A DNA stretch of 64,000 bases from Bacteroides pyogenes (GCF_014196225.1 NZ_JACIDI010000004.1:62001-126000), one strand, 5' to 3'. Counted from the first letter of the stretch, positions 16,014 to 26,101 are shown. The notes: generated by a model from the sequence alone, not told the origin. Translations and numbers: made by a program.

Positions 16014-18509
16014 ATGATGAAAAAAATCTTTTCGCTACTACCTGCACTTATTATGCTATGCCCTCTTCGGGCCGGTGAGCATACGAGAAATTATTCCATT
16101 TGGTTCGACAAACCGAATACTTTGGAAGGACGATCCGTCTGGTACGGCGGGCGTCCCGACATGTGGAAGGGAGAAAATAAACCTGAGTCCGCCGGAGACA
16201 CTGCGCGGAATCCTGATGCGGCTTGGGAATCGAGGTCGCTGCCAATCGGTAACGGCAGCTTGGGAGCAAACGTTTTGGGTTCGGTGGAGGCCGAACGAAT
16301 TACTTTCAATGAGAAAACTCTGTGGCGAGGGGGACCTAACACGTCTAAAGGAGCGGCTTATTACTGGAATGTGAATAAGCAGTCGGCTCATATTCTGGAT
16401 GAAATCCGCCGGGCGTTTGTTGACGGAGACGGGGAGAAGGCGGCGCGGCTGACACGGGAGAACTTCAATAGCGAGGTTCCGTACGAGGCGTCGCGCGAGA
16501 ATCCTTTCCGGTTCGGTAATTTCACTACGATGGGGGAGTTCTACATCGAAACGGGACTGAGCGCTGTGGGGATGAGTGGCTATCGGCGCAGCCTTTCGCT
16601 GGATTCGGCGGTGGCTGTGGTGCAGTTTAAGAAAGACGATGTGGCATACAAGCGCGACTTTTTCATCTCTTATCCCGCCAATGTGATGGCGGTGCGTTTT
16701 GCCGCCGACCGTCCGGGTAAACAGAACCTTACGTTCAGCTATGCGCCCAATCCGGTATCGGAGGGGGAGATGAAACCCGACGGCAACAACGGACTGGTAT
16801 ATTCCGCCGCGTTGGATAATAACGGGATGAAGTATGTGGTGCGCATCCGTGCGGTGGCGAAAGGCGGAACGTTGAGCAATGCCGGCGGAAAGATAAGGGT
16901 GGAGGGAGCCGATGAAGCCGTGTTTTATATCACGGCGGATACGGACTACAAGATGAATTTCGATCCTGACTTCAATGACCCGAAGACGTATGTAGGCGTG
17001 AATCCTGCTGAAACCACCCATCAGTGGGCGGATGATGCGGAAGCGAAAGGATATGAGGCCTTGCTTGCCGAGCATTACGCGGATTATTCATCCTTGTTCC
17101 GGCGGGTGAAGTTGAACCTGAATCCCGGTATGCAGGTTGCCGATGTGCCTACCGACGAGCGTTTGCGGAATTATCGCAAAGGGCAGCCGGACTATTATCT
17201 GGAAGAGCTTTATTATCAGTTCGGACGCTATCTGCTCATTGCAAGTTCGCGGCCGGGCAATATGCCTGCCAATCTGCAAGGGATATGGCATAACAATGTG
17301 GACGGTCCCTGGCGTGTGGATTACCATAATAATATCAACGTGCAGATGAACTATTGGCCTGCCTGCTCAGCAAACTTGGACGAGTGCATGCTTCCGCTCA
17401 TCGACTTTATCCGTACGCTGGTGAAGCCGGGAGAGAAAACGGCCCGCGCTTACTTCGGGGCGAGGGGGTGGACGGCGTCTATTTCCGCCAATATTTTCGG
17501 GTTTACCGCTCCGCTGGAGAGTCAGGATATGTCGTGGAACTTCAATCCGATGGCGGGTCCGTGGCTCGCAACGCATGTCTGGGAGTATTACGACTATACG
17601 CGCGACAAGAAGTTCCTGAAGGAAATTGGTTACGAACTGATTAAAAGCAGTGCCCGTTTTGCGGTCGACTACTTGTGGCATAAGCCCGACGGCACATATA
17701 CTGCGGCTCCTTCCACATCGCCGGAGCATGGCCCGGTGGATCAGGGAGCTACATTCGTGCATGCCGTAATTCGTGAGATTTTGCTGGATGCCATCGAAGC
17801 CGGTAAGGTGCTGAATGTAGACCGCAAAGAGCGGAAGGAGTGGGAGCATGTGCTTGCCCGACTGGCTCCCTATCGGATAGGGCGCTACGGGCAATTGATG
17901 GAGTGGTCGACAGACATCGACGATCCGAACAACCATCACCGGCATGTGAATCATCTGTTCGGCCTACATCCGGGGCGTACCATCTCTCCCGTCACCACCC
18001 CCGAATGGGCGAAAGCTTCTCAGGTGGTGCTGAGACATCGGGGCGACGGAGCTACCGGGTGGAGCATGGGATGGAAGCTGAACCAATGGGCACGCCTGCA
18101 TGACGGCAATCATGCCTACACACTCTTTGGCAACCTGCTGAAAAACGGTACGCTGGATAATCTTTGGGACACACACCCTCCTTTCCAGGTCGACGGGAAC
18201 TTCGGAGGAACGGCGGGCATCACCGAGATGTTGTTGCAAAGCCACATGGGATTCACTCAGTTGCTTCCGGCTTTGCCCGATGCGTGGAAGGAAGGCTCGG
18301 TGAACGGTATTCGTGCGAAAGGAAACTTTGAAGTGTCTATGAAGTGGAAAAACGGGAAGTTGACGGAGGCTGCCGTTCGTTCCAATGCCGGAGAGCAATG
18401 TACACTGAAGTATGCCGGGCAGACACTTTCTTTCAAAACGGTGAAGGGGGCGAGCTATCGGATTCTGTACGATGATTCCGGAAAGTTGGCCAAGGAATTG
18501 ATAAATTAA
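16014..18509 (+). CDS. GH95 glycosidase (alpha-1,2-L-fucosidase / alpha-L-galactosidase)
   Basis: A 831-residue secreted glycosidase with an N-terminal signal peptide (MMKKIFSLLPALIMLCPLRA). Family features: N-terminal beta-sandwich with WESRSLPIGNGSLGANVLG and ITFNEKTLWRGGP, then an (alpha/alpha)6 barrel. The GH95 catalytic set is visible: N-I-N at 440-442 (in YHNNINVQMNYWPA), general acid Glu571 (STSPEHGP) and Asp727 (QVDGNFGG). It is an inverting enzyme removing terminal alpha-1,2-linked fucose, for instance from H-antigen or mucin O-glycans. It is the first gene of a same-strand run with GH20 (21 bp later) and GH110. ATG 16014 and 16017 are both possible starts. Confidence 0.93.
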   Translation: MMKKIFSLLPALIMLCPLRAGEHTRNYSIWFDKPNTLEGRSVWYGGRPDMWKGENKPESAGDTARNPDAAWESRSLPIGNGSLGANVLGSVEAERITFNEKTLWRGGPNTSKGAAYYWNVNKQSAHILDEIRRAFVDGDGEKAARLTRENFNSEVPYEASRENPFRFGNFTTMGEFYIETGLSAVGMSGYRRSLSLDSAVAVVQFKKDDVAYKRDFFISYPANVMAVRFAADRPGKQNLTFSYAPNPVSEGEMKPDGNNGLVYSAALDNNGMKYVVRIRAVAKGGTLSNAGGKIRVEGADEAVFYITADTDYKMNFDPDFNDPKTYVGVNPAETTHQWADDAEAKGYEALLAEHYADYSSLFRRVKLNLNPGMQVADVPTDERLRNYRKGQPDYYLEELYYQFGRYLLIASSRPGNMPANLQGIWHNNVDGPWRVDYHNNINVQMNYWPACSANLDECMLPLIDFIRTLVKPGEKTARAYFGARGWTASISANIFGFTAPLESQDMSWNFNPMAGPWLATHVWEYYDYTRDKKFLKEIGYELIKSSARFAVDYLWHKPDGTYTAAPSTSPEHGPVDQGATFVHAVIREILLDAIEAGKVLNVDRKERKEWEHVLARLAPYRIGRYGQLMEWSTDIDDPNNHHRHVNHLFGLHPGRTISPVTTPEWAKASQVVLRHRGDGATGWSMGWKLNQWARLHDGNHAYTLFGNLLKNGTLDNLWDTHPPFQVDGNFGGTAGITEMLLQSHMGFTQLLPALPDAWKEGSVNGIRAKGNFEVSMKWKNGKLTEAAVRSNAGEQCTLKYAGQTLSFKTVKGASYRILYDDSGKLAKELIN

Positions 18510-18530
18510 TGTATTAAGAAGCTTTTGTCT

Positions 18531-20144
18531 ATGAATAGACCAACCGTTCTTTTCGTGATGCTGCTTTTTGCGCTTGGGGTTGCGGCGCAAGAGCATTTGT
18601 CCGCTTTACTCCCTTTCCCCAATCATGTGGAACAACGGCAAGGGGTGTTCCGCTTGTCGGATAAGGAAACAATTGGTGTCGGTTCCGGCGATTTGCAATT
18701 TGCCGCCGCAGAGTTGCAACAGGTCTTTAAACAGCGGTTCGGCTTTGCGCCTGCTGTGTCGGATAACGGAAGAATCCGCCTGATGCTCAATCCCCGGATG
18801 GAGGGAGAGGAACAGTATCGCTTGACAGTCGATGTCAAAGGAATAAGCATTGAAGGTAGAACGGCTGCGGGAGTGTATTACGGAGTGATAACGCTCGATC
18901 AGCTCTTGTTGGGCGATGTGGCGAATACGAAGCAAGGGCGGATACGAGCAGTGCGTATAGACGATGCGCCGGCTTATCCGTTTCGGGCGTTAATGCTCGA
19001 TCCGGCACGCCATTTCTTGCCTGTGGAGGCAGTGAAGGGGTATATCGACTGCATGACGCGTTACAAATTCAATACGTTGCAGCTGCATCTTTCCGATGAT
19101 CAGGGTTGGCGCATCGAAATCAAGAGCCATCCGAAACTGACGGAGGTCGGTGCGTTCCGCAACCCGAAAGCGTCGGCAATCAGTCCCGACAATGGTTACT
19201 ACACGCAGGATCAACTCAGGGAACTGGTGGAGTATGCAGCCCTGCGCAACGTAGAGATTATTCCCGAAATAGATGTGCCGGGACATACGGCAGCTATTCT
19301 TACGGCGTATCCCGACTTGCGTTGTGATTTTCTGAAAGATTCTGCTTTCGTTTTTGGGAAAACGGATAATGTGATGCTTTCGGCTGCCAATCCGAGGGTG
19401 TACGAGGTGCTCGACGATATTATCCGTGAAGTGGGCGATGTCTTTTCGTCGAAGAAGATCCATCTGGGGGGAGATGAGTCGGCTATAGAGCGAAACTGGG
19501 CGAAGAGTCCGGAGAATCTGGAACTGATGCGCAGTCATGGCTACACATCCCCCGACCAATTGATGAATGTCTTTTTCGGCAAGGTGCTGGCTTCTGCCAA
19601 GAAATACGGGCTCCACGCCATTCTGTGGTGCGAGCTGGACAATATACGCCTGCCTGCCGATAAGTACCTTTTCGACTATCCGCAAGATGTGACGCTCGTT
19701 ACGTGGCGCTACGGACTTACACCCAAATGTATCGAGCTGACACGCGAATCGGGCAATACGCTGATTCTGGCGCCGGGCGAGTACACATACTTCGATTATC
19801 CGCAGTATGCGAACGACCTGCCCGAGTTCAACAACTGGGGAATGCCGCTCACCACGCTTCGGAAGACGTATGAGTTCGACCCTACTTATAAGCTTGAGCC
19901 GGGACAGCGAAAGCATATAGCGGGTGTGATGGGAACACTTTGGGGAGAGGCCATCAAAGACATAAACCGTGCCAACTATATGACTTATCCGCGCGGGCTG
20001 GCATTGTCCGAAGCGGGTTGGACGCAGATGTCTCTCCGCAGTTGGGATTCGTTCAGGAAAAGGCTCTATCCGAATCTGTTGGAACTGATGAAGCGGGGAG
20101 TGTCGTTTCGGGTTCCTTTCGAGATTGAGGGCGAAAGACGCTGA
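18531..20144 (+). CDS. GH20 beta-N-acetylhexosaminidase
   Basis: A 537-residue secreted enzyme with a signal peptide ending about VAAQ (residue 20), a GH20b-type alpha/beta N-domain (about 25-145) and a TIM barrel starting at FRALMLDPARHFLPVEAV. The catalytic Asp-Glu pair is D315-E316 in HLGGDESAIE; substrate-assisted catalysis uses the N-acetyl group. Late barrel motif MGTLWGEAI supplies the tryptophan that binds the sugar. It releases terminal beta-GlcNAc or GalNAc. It starts 21 bp after GH95, so the two are co-transcribed. The ATG at 18531 is preferred over the in-frame TTG at 18525. Length is normal for compact Bacteroides GH20 enzymes. Confidence 0.94.
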   Translation: MNRPTVLFVMLLFALGVAAQEHLSALLPFPNHVEQRQGVFRLSDKETIGVGSGDLQFAAAELQQVFKQRFGFAPAVSDNGRIRLMLNPRMEGEEQYRLTVDVKGISIEGRTAAGVYYGVITLDQLLLGDVANTKQGRIRAVRIDDAPAYPFRALMLDPARHFLPVEAVKGYIDCMTRYKFNTLQLHLSDDQGWRIEIKSHPKLTEVGAFRNPKASAISPDNGYYTQDQLRELVEYAALRNVEIIPEIDVPGHTAAILTAYPDLRCDFLKDSAFVFGKTDNVMLSAANPRVYEVLDDIIREVGDVFSSKKIHLGGDESAIERNWAKSPENLELMRSHGYTSPDQLMNVFFGKVLASAKKYGLHAILWCELDNIRLPADKYLFDYPQDVTLVTWRYGLTPKCIELTRESGNTLILAPGEYTYFDYPQYANDLPEFNNWGMPLTTLRKTYEFDPTYKLEPGQRKHIAGVMGTLWGEAIKDINRANYMTYPRGLALSEAGWTQMSLRSWDSFRKRLYPNLLELMKRGVSFRVPFEIEGERR

Positions 20145-20217
20145 AAGGCCGGCTCGGCAGACAAGTGTTTTATTGCGTGCCGGCTTCCACACTGCCGGGA
20201 GGTTGACGTGGATACGC

Positions 20218-20340
20218 TCATAGCTTGATATGAAGGTGTTCAGAGCCTTTTGCACGGAAGCTGGGCATCTTTTCCAAGGAGATATATGTATTGACGGGAT
20301 AGGTGTTCGGCATCGACAGGTTGAGGCTTGGGTATCGGCG
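20218..20340 (-). pseudogene. Possible C-terminal scrap of a lost gene
   Basis: On the minus strand about 40 codons read like a natural protein end, including NTYPVNTYISLEKMPSFR and finishing AKGSEHLHIKL-stop (stop at 20218-20220). Upstream in the same frame stops appear at once, so no complete gene exists. The strand is opposite to its neighbours. I do not recognise the family; this may be chance. Confidence 0.25.
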
Positions 20341-20394
20341 CGAAGGTTATGAATTGGCATATATTTATGAAATATCTGTAAAACGATTGATTGT

Positions 20395-22188
20395 ATGATG
20401 AAAACTTTCTATTCAATTCTCTTTTTTCTTCTTGGCATGGTTTTCTGCTGTGGCATGGAAGCCAAAGAACGTGTGTATGAAGCCGCCCGTTACGGGCTGA
20501 AAGCCGACAGCAAGCGAAATGCCGCTCCTATGGTCCGCAAGCTGTTGGACAAGATAAAGGCGGAGTATCAGCCGGGCGACAGTGTGGTGCTGCGTTTTTC
20601 TCCCGGCCGCTATCATTTCCATGAAGAGGGGGCGACGGTGCGTGAATATTACATCTCCAACCACGACCAGACGAATCCGAAGAAAGTCGGTCTGGCGCTT
20701 GAAGGCTTACAGCACTTCACGCTCGACGGACAAGGGGCGGAGTTCGTTTTCCACGGGCGGATGCTGCCGCTTTCGTTGCTTCACTCCGAAAACTGTACGC
20801 TTCGGGATTTCAGCATCGACTTCGCCAATCCGCATATCAGCCAGGTGAAAATCGTGAAGAACGAAGGAGAGAAGGGGATTACCTTCGAAGCGGCTCCCTG
20901 GGTGAAATACCGCATATCGAAAGAGAAAGGGTTTGAAAGTTATGGAGAGGGATGGACGGGGCGTCCGCAAACGGGTATTGCTTTCGAAGAGCAGACCAGG
21001 CGGCTGGTGTACCGTACCAGCGACCTCTCTATCGATACGCGCGAAGCCGAAGAGCTTTCTGCCGGAATGGTCTATGCGCCGAAATGGAAAGACGGACGTC
21101 TCGTGCCGGGCACTGTGGTGGCCATGCGTACCTATTTCCGTCCTGCGCCGGGTATCTTTTTGTCGCACAATAAAAACACTTCCATTCAGCGTGTCAAGGT
21201 GCATTATGCCGAAGGCATGGGGTTGCTGGCGCAGCTGTGCGAGAACATTTCATTAGACGGCTTCGGGGTGTGCCTGCGGGGTGAAGAAGATTCGCGCTAC
21301 TTTACCACGCAGGCGGATGCCACGCACTTCTCCGCCTGCAAAGGCCGGATTATCTCCGTGAACGGCTTGTACGAGGGAATGATGGACGATGCCATCAATG
21401 TGCACGGCACGTACTTGAAGGTGGTGAAGAGAATAGACGACCATACGCTCGTCGGACGTTATATGCACGGACAGTCGTGGGGCTTTGAATGGGGGCGAGT
21501 GGAAGACCGGATACAGTTCGTACGTTCGGCAACGATGGACCTGGCGGGCGGAGAGAACGAGGTGGCTGCCATCGAACCGCACGGAGCGGACCAAACGGAA
21601 GGCGCGCGTGAATTCCTTATTCGCTTCAAGCAGCCGGTGGATGAGCGCATCAGCGAACGCGAAGGTTTCGGCATAGAAAATCTTACCTGGACGCCCGAAG
21701 TGGTGTTCGCGGGCAATATCGTTCGCAACAACCGGGCGAGAGGAACCCTGTTCAGTACTCCGCAGCCAGTGGTTGTGGAGAACAACCTGTTCGACCACAC
21801 TTCGGGGACGGCCATCCTGCTTTGTGGCGACTGCAACGGCTGGTACGAAACGGGAGCCTGCCGGAATGTGCTGATACGAAAGAATCGTTTCGTCAATGCG
21901 CTGACCAACATGTTTCAGTTTACCAATGCCGTTATCTCCATTTATCCGGAGATTCCGAACTTGGAAGGTCAACAAGGCTTTTTCCACGGGGGAAAGGATG
22001 CGGGTATCATCATCGAAGACAACGAGTTCGAGACATTTGATGCTCCCATCCTCTACGCCAAATCGGTAGACGGGCTGGTGTTCCGCCGCAATACGGTTCG
22101 CGCCAATGCCGACTACAAGCCATTTCATTGGAACCGTAGCCGTTTCCTCCTCGAACGGGTGAACCGAGTGCAGATATCGGAAGAATAA
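20395..22188 (+). CDS. GH110 alpha-1,3-galactosidase
   Basis: A 597-residue secreted right-handed beta-helix protein. It has a signal peptide ending near GMEAK (about 24) and repeated helix turns such as NTSIQRVKVHYAEGMGLLAQ and NIVRNNRARGTLFS. The hallmark of GH110 is present: QADATHFSACKGRIIS, then EGMMDDAINVHGTYLKV, containing the acidic pair D331-D332 that matches the catalytic aspartates of the family. The known activity is removal of terminal alpha-1,3-galactose, as in the blood-group B antigen (GlaA/GlaB type enzymes); I cannot tell from sequence whether it needs a fucosylated substrate. It follows GH95 and GH20 on the same strand after 250 bp and may be co-transcribed or have its own promoter. 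Confidence 0.9.
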   Translation: MMKTFYSILFFLLGMVFCCGMEAKERVYEAARYGLKADSKRNAAPMVRKLLDKIKAEYQPGDSVVLRFSPGRYHFHEEGATVREYYISNHDQTNPKKVGLALEGLQHFTLDGQGAEFVFHGRMLPLSLLHSENCTLRDFSIDFANPHISQVKIVKNEGEKGITFEAAPWVKYRISKEKGFESYGEGWTGRPQTGIAFEEQTRRLVYRTSDLSIDTREAEELSAGMVYAPKWKDGRLVPGTVVAMRTYFRPAPGIFLSHNKNTSIQRVKVHYAEGMGLLAQLCENISLDGFGVCLRGEEDSRYFTTQADATHFSACKGRIISVNGLYEGMMDDAINVHGTYLKVVKRIDDHTLVGRYMHGQSWGFEWGRVEDRIQFVRSATMDLAGGENEVAAIEPHGADQTEGAREFLIRFKQPVDERISEREGFGIENLTWTPEVVFAGNIVRNNRARGTLFSTPQPVVVENNLFDHTSGTAILLCGDCNGWYETGACRNVLIRKNRFVNALTNMFQFTNAVISIYPEIPNLEGQQGFFHGGKDAGIIIEDNEFETFDAPILYAKSVDGLVFRRNTVRANADYKPFHWNRSRFLLERVNRVQISEE

Positions 22189-22197
22189 CGTGCGGAC

Positions 22198-22254
22198 ACA
22201 TCTTGCAGGATCTCCGAGATCTTCGTGAACCGGGTACATGTATCGGAAGAATAA
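22198..22254 (+). pseudogene. Vestigial second GH110 C-terminus
   Basis: Directly after the GH110 gene, 22225-22254 encodes VNRVHVSEE-stop, which mirrors VNRVQISEE-stop at the GH110 end (22162-22188). Preceding codons (CRISEIF) line up weakly with SRFLLER. The two copies differ at several silent and coding positions, so this is not a fresh slip. It looks like what remains of a paralogous neighbour gene after a deletion. Confidence 0.5.
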
Positions 22255-22267
22255 GGAAACGAAAAAA

Positions 22268-22302
22268 GAATCCCCCGCCAGCAATACGCCGACGGGGGAT
22301 TC
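22268..22302. terminator. Bidirectional terminator between GH110 and frdB
   Basis: Perfect 10-bp stem GAATCCCCCG (22268-22277) with CGGGGGATTC (22293-22302). Read on the minus strand it is followed by six T, a classic terminator for the fumarate reductase operon; read on the plus strand it closes the glycosidase cluster. Confidence 0.85.
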
Positions 22303-22329
22303 TGCTTATTAATCAAATCAAGCTTTCGC

Positions 22330-23085
22330 TTAGTCTTTCAGCTTCGCAATGATAAAGTCGCGGTTCAGGCGGGCGATGTTGCTGATAGATACGTTCTTCG
22401 GACATTCGGCTTCGCAAGCGCGGGTGTTGGTACAGTTACCGAATCCGAGCTCGTCCATCTTCGAAAGCATGGCTTTCGCACGGCGCAACGCTTCGGGCTT
22501 GCCTTGCGGAAGCAAGTTCAACTGGCTTACCTTTGCCGAAACGAACAACATGGCCGAACCGTTCTTACAAGCAGCCACGCAAGCTCCGCAACCGATGCAT
22601 GAAGCAGCGTCCATCGCTTCGTCTGCTATCGGTTTGGGTATCAGGATAGCGTTTGCGTCCTGCGGAGAACCGGTACGTACGCTTACATAGCCTCCTGCCT
22701 GCATGATTTTGTCGAATGCGGTGCGGTCTACCATCAAGTCTTTGATGACCGGGAAACCGGCCGAACGCCAAGGTTCTACCGTAATGGTATCGCCATCATT
22801 GAAACGGCGCATGTAGATCTGGCAGGTAGTAGCTCCTGTTGCCGGACCGTGAGGATGTCCGTTGATATAAAGCGAGCACATTCCGCAGATTCCTTCGCGG
22901 CAGTCGTGGTCGAATACAATCGGCTCTTTCCCTTCGCTGATCAACTGTTCGTTGAGAATATCCAGCATTTCGAGGAATGAAGTATCGCCGGGAATATCTT
23001 TCATTTGGTAGGTCTCAAAAGCGCCCTTGGCTTTCGGCCCTGCTTGGCGCCACACCTTCAGTGTAAATGATATATTTTTATCCAT
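22330..23085 (-). CDS. frdB: Fumarate reductase/succinate dehydrogenase iron-sulfur subunit
   Basis: A 251-residue electron-transfer subunit. The N-terminal ferredoxin fold binds [2Fe-2S] through C62, C67, C70 and C88 (CREGICGMC). The C-terminal part has [11 protein letters not shown] (163-173) and a second group C218, C224, C228 for the [4Fe-4S] and [3Fe-4S] centres. It links the cytochrome b subunit to the flavoprotein at the inner membrane. Third gene of the frdCAB operon, 36 bp after frdA, and followed by a strong terminator. In anaerobic Bacteroides the complex works mainly as fumarate reductase in succinate formation. Confidence 0.96.
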   Translation of the reverse strand: MDKNISFTLKVWRQAGPKAKGAFETYQMKDIPGDTSFLEMLDILNEQLISEGKEPIVFDHDCREGICGMCSLYINGHPHGPATGATTCQIYMRRFNDGDTITVEPWRSAGFPVIKDLMVDRTAFDKIMQAGGYVSVRTGSPQDANAILIPKPIADEAMDAASCIGCGACVAACKNGSAMLFVSAKVSQLNLLPQGKPEALRRAKAMLSKMDELGFGNCTNTRACEAECPKNVSISNIARLNRDFIIAKLKD

Positions 23086-23121
23086 TTTCTTCTAATTCTT
23101 TTTAATGTTTAACTTCACCGA

Positions 23122-25101
23122 TTAGCTCTTGTAGTTACGAGTTTGAACCTTGATGGCTTCGTAAACGAGCGGCTCTTTGTGCAGCACCGGTTCTTTCTCG
23201 TCGTCGCCTTGGTATTCCCAGCATGCTACGTAGAAGAAGTTTTCATCGTCACGTTTTGCTTCACCTTCTTCTGTTTGGTATTCTTCGCGGAAGTGACCGC
23301 CGCAACTTTCGTTACGGTTCAGCGCATCGTAAGCCACAAGCTCACCCATTATGATAAAGTCGTACAGACGGATGGCTTTGTCGAGCTCAACGTTCATACC
23401 TTCTTTCGAACCGGGGATGAACAGGTTCTTTTCAAACTCTTTGCGGGCTTCTTTCAGTTTGGCCAAGCCTTCTTTCAGACCTTCCGCAGTACGTCCCATA
23501 CCCATGTATTCCCACATGATATGTCCCACTTTCTTGTGGATCGTGTCTACCGATTCTTTTCCCTGAATGCTCATGAAGCGGTCTATCTTGTCCTGAATGG
23601 CTTTTTCGGCTTCAGCAAATTCGGGCAAGTCGGTAGAGAAGCGCGGAACGGTAATCTGGTCTGCCAGATAGTTCTGGATGGTATAAGGCAATACGAAATA
23701 ACCGTCTGCCAGACCTTGCATCAATGCGGAAGCGCCGAGGCGGTTGGCTCCGTGATCGGAGAAGTTGCATTCGCCGATGGCAAACAGACCTTTGACGGTA
23801 GTCTGCAATTCGTAGTCTACCCAGATACCGCCCATGGTGTAGTGGATAGCCGGATAGATCATCATCGGGTTGTAATATTTCATTCCGTTGACTTCTTTGG
23901 CAAGTTCACCCGGATTTACATCGGTGATCTCTTCGTACATATCGAAGAGGTTGCCGTAGCGTTGAAGCACGATATCGATACCCAATCGGTTAATAGCTTC
24001 CGAGAAGTCGAGGAACACAGCCAGGCCGGTGTTGTTCACGCCGAATCCTTTGTCGCAACGCTCTTTGGCGGCACGGCTGGCCACGTCGCGCGGAACGAGG
24101 TTACCGAATGCCGGATAGCGGCGCTCCAAGTAATAATCGCGGTCTTCTTCGGGGATGTCGCTTCCCTTGAGTTCGCCTTTCTGAAGTTTCACGGCGTCTT
24201 CTTTCTTTTTCGGAACCCAAATGCGTCCGTCGTTACGCAAGGATTCCGACATCAGTGTCAGTTTCGATTGCTTGTCGCCGTGTACCGGGATGCAAGTCGG
24301 GTGAATCTGAACGTACGCCGGGTTGGCAAACAGAGCGCCTTTGCGGTAGCAAGAGATGGCGGCCGTACAGTTGCAGCTTATGGCGTTGGTAGAAAGGAAA
24401 TAAGCGTTTCCGTATCCGCCGGTAGCGATTACCACGGCATGGGCGGCGAAACGTTCCAGTTTACCGGTGATTAAGTTTTTGGCGATGATACCGCGTGCGC
24501 GACCGTCTACGATTACCACGTCCTGCATTTCGTAGCGGGTGTACAGTTTCACCGTACCCGCGTTTACCTGACGGCTCAGGGCCGAGTAAGCGCCCAGCAG
24601 CAACTGCTGTCCGGTTTGTCCTTTGGCATAGAATGTACGCGAAACCTGAGCGCCTCCGAACGAGCGGTTGTCGAGCGTACCGCCGTATTCGCGCGCGAAG
24701 GGAACTCCTTGAGCCACACATTGGTCGATGATGGCGTTGGATACTTCTGCCAGGCGGTATACGTTGGCTTCACGGGCGCGGTAGTCGCCACCTTTTACGG
24801 TATCGTAGAAGAGACGGTAAATAGAGTCGCCGTCGTTCTGGTAGTTCTTTGCCGCGTTGATACCGCCCTGAGCGGCAATAGAGTGTGCGCGGCGGGGTGA
24901 ATCCTGAATGCAGAAGTTGAACACTCTGAAACCCATTTCACCGAGTGAAGCGGCGGCAGAAGCGCCTGCCAGACCCGTACCCACTACGATGATGTCCAAA
25001 CGGCGTTTATTAGCGGGATTCACCAATTTCTGGTGAGCTTTATAGTTAGTCCATTTTTCAGCCACGGGGCCTTCCGGAATCTTTGAATCTATCTTAATCA
25101 T
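23122..25101 (-). CDS. frdA: Fumarate reductase/succinate dehydrogenase flavoprotein subunit
   Basis: A 659-residue catalytic subunit reducing fumarate to succinate (or the reverse). The dinucleotide-binding motif GTGLAG is at 41-46. [10 protein letters not shown] (71-80) holds the His expected to carry covalent FAD. The capping domain and active-site segments such as [14 protein letters not shown] and [18 protein letters not shown] are present. Length is typical for the Bacteroidota/epsilon-type enzyme, longer than E. coli FrdA. It is the middle gene of frdCAB. Confidence 0.96.
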   Translation of the reverse strand: MIKIDSKIPEGPVAEKWTNYKAHQKLVNPANKRRLDIIVVGTGLAGASAAASLGEMGFRVFNFCIQDSPRRAHSIAAQGGINAAKNYQNDGDSIYRLFYDTVKGGDYRAREANVYRLAEVSNAIIDQCVAQGVPFAREYGGTLDNRSFGGAQVSRTFYAKGQTGQQLLLGAYSALSRQVNAGTVKLYTRYEMQDVVIVDGRARGIIAKNLITGKLERFAAHAVVIATGGYGNAYFLSTNAISCNCTAAISCYRKGALFANPAYVQIHPTCIPVHGDKQSKLTLMSESLRNDGRIWVPKKKEDAVKLQKGELKGSDIPEEDRDYYLERRYPAFGNLVPRDVASRAAKERCDKGFGVNNTGLAVFLDFSEAINRLGIDIVLQRYGNLFDMYEEITDVNPGELAKEVNGMKYYNPMMIYPAIHYTMGGIWVDYELQTTVKGLFAIGECNFSDHGANRLGASALMQGLADGYFVLPYTIQNYLADQITVPRFSTDLPEFAEAEKAIQDKIDRFMSIQGKESVDTIHKKVGHIMWEYMGMGRTAEGLKEGLAKLKEARKEFEKNLFIPGSKEGMNVELDKAIRLYDFIIMGELVAYDALNRNESCGGHFREEYQTEEGEAKRDDENFFYVACWEYQGDDEKEPVLHKEPLVYEAIKVQTRNYKS

Positions 25102-25189
25102 AATGTTATTGTTTTTTAGTTGACAAGGTTTTCGAGGTCGGCAAGCGTTGATGAAAAAGCCTGCTCCTCCTTGTTTCTTTTAGTTAAAA

Positions 25190-25894
25190 TCAGCATGCGG
25201 CGCCACAACAAAGCGACTTGAGGAAAAATACCGCCACTACCAGCGCAAAGCCGAGTACAACGATTGTAGAATATATGTTGGAGATACATTTCCAACGATC
25301 GATCCACACTTTGTTGTTCCAGCCCAATGACTGCATGGAGCTCCAGAATCCGTGCGTGAGGTGGAACCACAATGCAACCAGCCAAATGATGTAAAGCACC
25401 ACGAAGACAGGGTTGGAGAACGTCTGACGGATGTGATGAACTCCGTCGGCCGCATAAACCAGAGCAGCCTCATCGACATGCATGCCCATGTTGTGCATCA
25501 ACTCCGGCAGCTGCATTTTCGACCAGAAGTTAATCAGGTGAAGAACCAGCCCCAGGATCACGATAATACCCAGCACCAACATGTTTTGAGAGGCCCATTC
25601 CACATTCTTGGGCTTGCTCACTACCGCATAGCGTTCGTTGCCGCGCGCCTTGCGGTTCTGCATCGTCAGCCAGAATGCGTAGATGATGTGAATCACGAAG
25701 AGAGCAGCCAAACCTACCGTAGCTGCCAATGCGTACCAGTTTGCTCCCAGAAACTCACAAACCATGTTGTACCCCTCGGCCGAGATGATGGCAACAAGGT
25801 TCATCGCCATGTGAAACGTCAGAAATAGGACAAGGGCGATACCGGTAACGCTCATCACCACTTTCCTTCCTACAGATGAATTACTTAACCACAT
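25190..25894 (-). CDS. frdC: Fumarate reductase/succinate dehydrogenase cytochrome b subunit
   Basis: A 234-residue integral membrane protein with five hydrophobic helices (first at about 10-35, VVMSVTGIALVLFLTFHMAM; last near the C-terminus, IVVLGFALVVAVFFL). Several conserved His within helices are the likely haem b ligands (for example in LTFHMAMN and VALWFHLTHGFW). It anchors FrdAB and passes electrons from menaquinol. First gene of the operon, with a strong promoter 70 bp upstream and 88 bp before frdA. Confidence 0.94.
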   Translation of the reverse strand: MWLSNSSVGRKVVMSVTGIALVLFLTFHMAMNLVAIISAEGYNMVCEFLGANWYALAATVGLAALFVIHIIYAFWLTMQNRKARGNERYAVVSKPKNVEWASQNMLVLGIIVILGLVLHLINFWSKMQLPELMHNMGMHVDEAALVYAADGVHHIRQTFSNPVFVVLYIIWLVALWFHLTHGFWSSMQSLGWNNKVWIDRWKCISNIYSTIVVLGFALVVAVFFLKSLCCGAAC

Positions 25895-25963
25895 AAATGA
25901 TTGAATTTAGATTATTTAATTGTTAGAACAAATGTTTCATTATTTTACATCTCTTATATCCTG

Positions 25964-25995
25964 CAAAAATAGGAGAAATAGATTGATTGTCCAAA
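25964..25995 (-). promoter_or_regulatory. Promoter of the frdCAB operon
   Basis: Read on the minus strand: TTTG (25995-25992), 20 bp, TATTTTTG (25971-25964). This matches the Bacteroides primary-sigma promoter TTTG-N19/21-TAnnTTTG. Transcription would start near 25957, giving a leader of about 60 nt. Confidence 0.85.
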
Positions 25996-26101
25996 GAATT
26001 AAAGAAATTATTCCGTAATAAATGTACAATCCGCCGCCGCATGAGAAAATTTACTGTTTCCGTATGGTAAGACAGGGCTTTGATAATGCACGCGGAGCGG
26101 G

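Noticed and set aside
16056-17075. Long minus-strand reading frame opposite GH95 (and similar ones opposite GH20, GH110, frdA and mscS)
   Set aside because: They mirror strong coding genes on the other strand, have no family resemblance and no promoter; they are shadows of GC-rich codon usage.
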